DNA of 64,000 bases from Isoetes taiwanensis (taxonomy: Eukaryota > Streptophyta > Lycopodiopsida > Isoetales > Isoetaceae): positions 19,467,359-19,531,358 of the forward strand of contig JAJEKV010000019.1 in assembly GCA_021234155.1 (NCBI GenBank). The letters run 5' to 3'. The notes below the pieces were generated by a model that saw nothing but the letters and a program-made list of their open reading frames with translations, was not told the DNA's origin and made no database searches. Position numbers and translations under genes: made by a program. Shown piece by piece: positions 63,115-64,000 of this stretch (position 1 is the first letter of the stretch; every line of letters begins with the position of its first letter).

Positions 63115-64000
63115 TAATCCCCATAGGCATCATTAGGACCATCGCCATGCCGCAAGTAGTTTCATTTCCTCGATCAAGGCCTTCTTTCGCACTCAACGCT
63201 TATCGGGTCATTGGTTGGAACCCCGCATTACATTTCTACGTACCTCGTGGATCCACGCTTTTGAAAGCGCCTATAATGTCCGGGTGAAGCGAAACCTCAA
63301 TCATAACCGGTGAATTGATCTACATTCTTAATGAACGAGGTTACTAAAACTCGCCGTATGGCCGGGACTCACTAATTCTTAGACCGAAAGCTACATTCCT
63401 GCATCCGGGTCTGCTCACCGCCAAGGTGTTTTGTGCCGCTTGAAGTGTCTTATGACCCATTCAATTGCCCACGACGCTCTATTTTACTATTGCAATTCCA
63501 ACACCAAGTTTGCTTTTGGTCTCCGACTTGTCCGCTTCATTGAATGTCAAGATGTCCCCGCCGAGGCTCACTTTATGCTTTTGAAGAAATAGCACCGGGT
63601 TTTCTCGTTAGACACGCCACCCTCCATTGGGATAAACACTTCGACGCTCAAAGATCGACAAGATCTCATCCAAGTATCACTGGGATGCTCGGCCCCAATC
63701 GGGTGATGATTTTTGAGAAGCTACCTTTCCACCTTCGTAAACTGCGGCTCAAGCTTCCTCTCGCGGTTTTTGGTGGAGGGGAGGGAGTCCCATGCGCCTG
63801 CATTGACTATCAACACAACACGTTAAAGGCAAGGGACCGTGTCAAGCATCGATAACAAACGCGACGACTCTCACTAAAACCACGCTATAAACCCATGCTC
63901 CACAAAGAAGAGAACGATAAGACAAATGACCACGAGTTCGGCCTTAAATTCTACCACTCGGGTAACAATGATCGTGACCGCAAAGATTCCCCAACTCGCT
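63115..64000. other. No gene recognised
   Basis: An open + frame at 63544-63855 has no family that I recognise. The composition is richer in GC than the sequence before 61600. It may be more of the LINE or an older element. Confidence 0.4.

Overview
The window looks like nuclear DNA of a land plant, most likely a fern or another non-flowering vascular plant. This rests on a 377-residue actin gene with the three classical plant coding-intron positions but residues unlike angiosperm actins, a plant-type double PHD/zinc-knuckle/PHD protein spread over 16 exons, and long intergenic stretches of decayed LINEs, an LTR element with an initiator-Met tRNA primer site, SINE heads and degenerate tandem repeats. 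The species cannot be fixed from the sequence.

Layout. 1-650: possible 3' end of an unidentified spliced gene. About 1090-9809: an intact 16-exon gene on + for a 1551-residue chromatin-reader-like protein with two PZP modules and a C-terminal coiled coil. I joined it exon by exon and the frame closes with no stop. 9810-13230: spacer. 13234-18130: a repeat-rich block holding two copies of a dispersed repeat. Copy 1 is broken by a short + strand LINE tail ending in (TTATC)n and by a 2.5-kb minus-strand LINE with reverse-transcriptase motifs; copy 2 keeps both empty sites. An L1-type RT fragment follows. 19640-22200: the actin gene with its promoter, a 5'UTR intron and four coding exons. 22330-24850: short tandem duplications and a degenerate minisatellite hit by two LINE tails. 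25599-26770: an LTR with TATA box and primer-binding site but no visible partner LTR. 27240: a SINE head. 31015-31690: a receptor-like kinase pseudogene (minus). 31590-37122: a direct tandem duplication of about 2.75 kb starting inside that kinase fragment. 37123-48360: long stretch without a recognisable gene. 48369-50404: exon-like segments on the minus strand. 50700-61660: mostly featureless, AT-rich, with a SINE head and small repeats. 61680-63114: an L1-type LINE on +, RT domain broken by stops and frameshifts. 63115-64000: nothing recognised.

Only two genes look functional: the PZP protein (presumably nuclear, histone-tail or DNA binding) and actin (cytoskeleton). They are unrelated neighbours about 10 kb apart. 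The rest is mostly transposon and duplication history. I found no convincing new biological system. The most informative items are the filled/empty LINE sites, the tandem unit anchored in a kinase pseudogene, and the unidentified spliced minus-strand exons near 48-50 kb.
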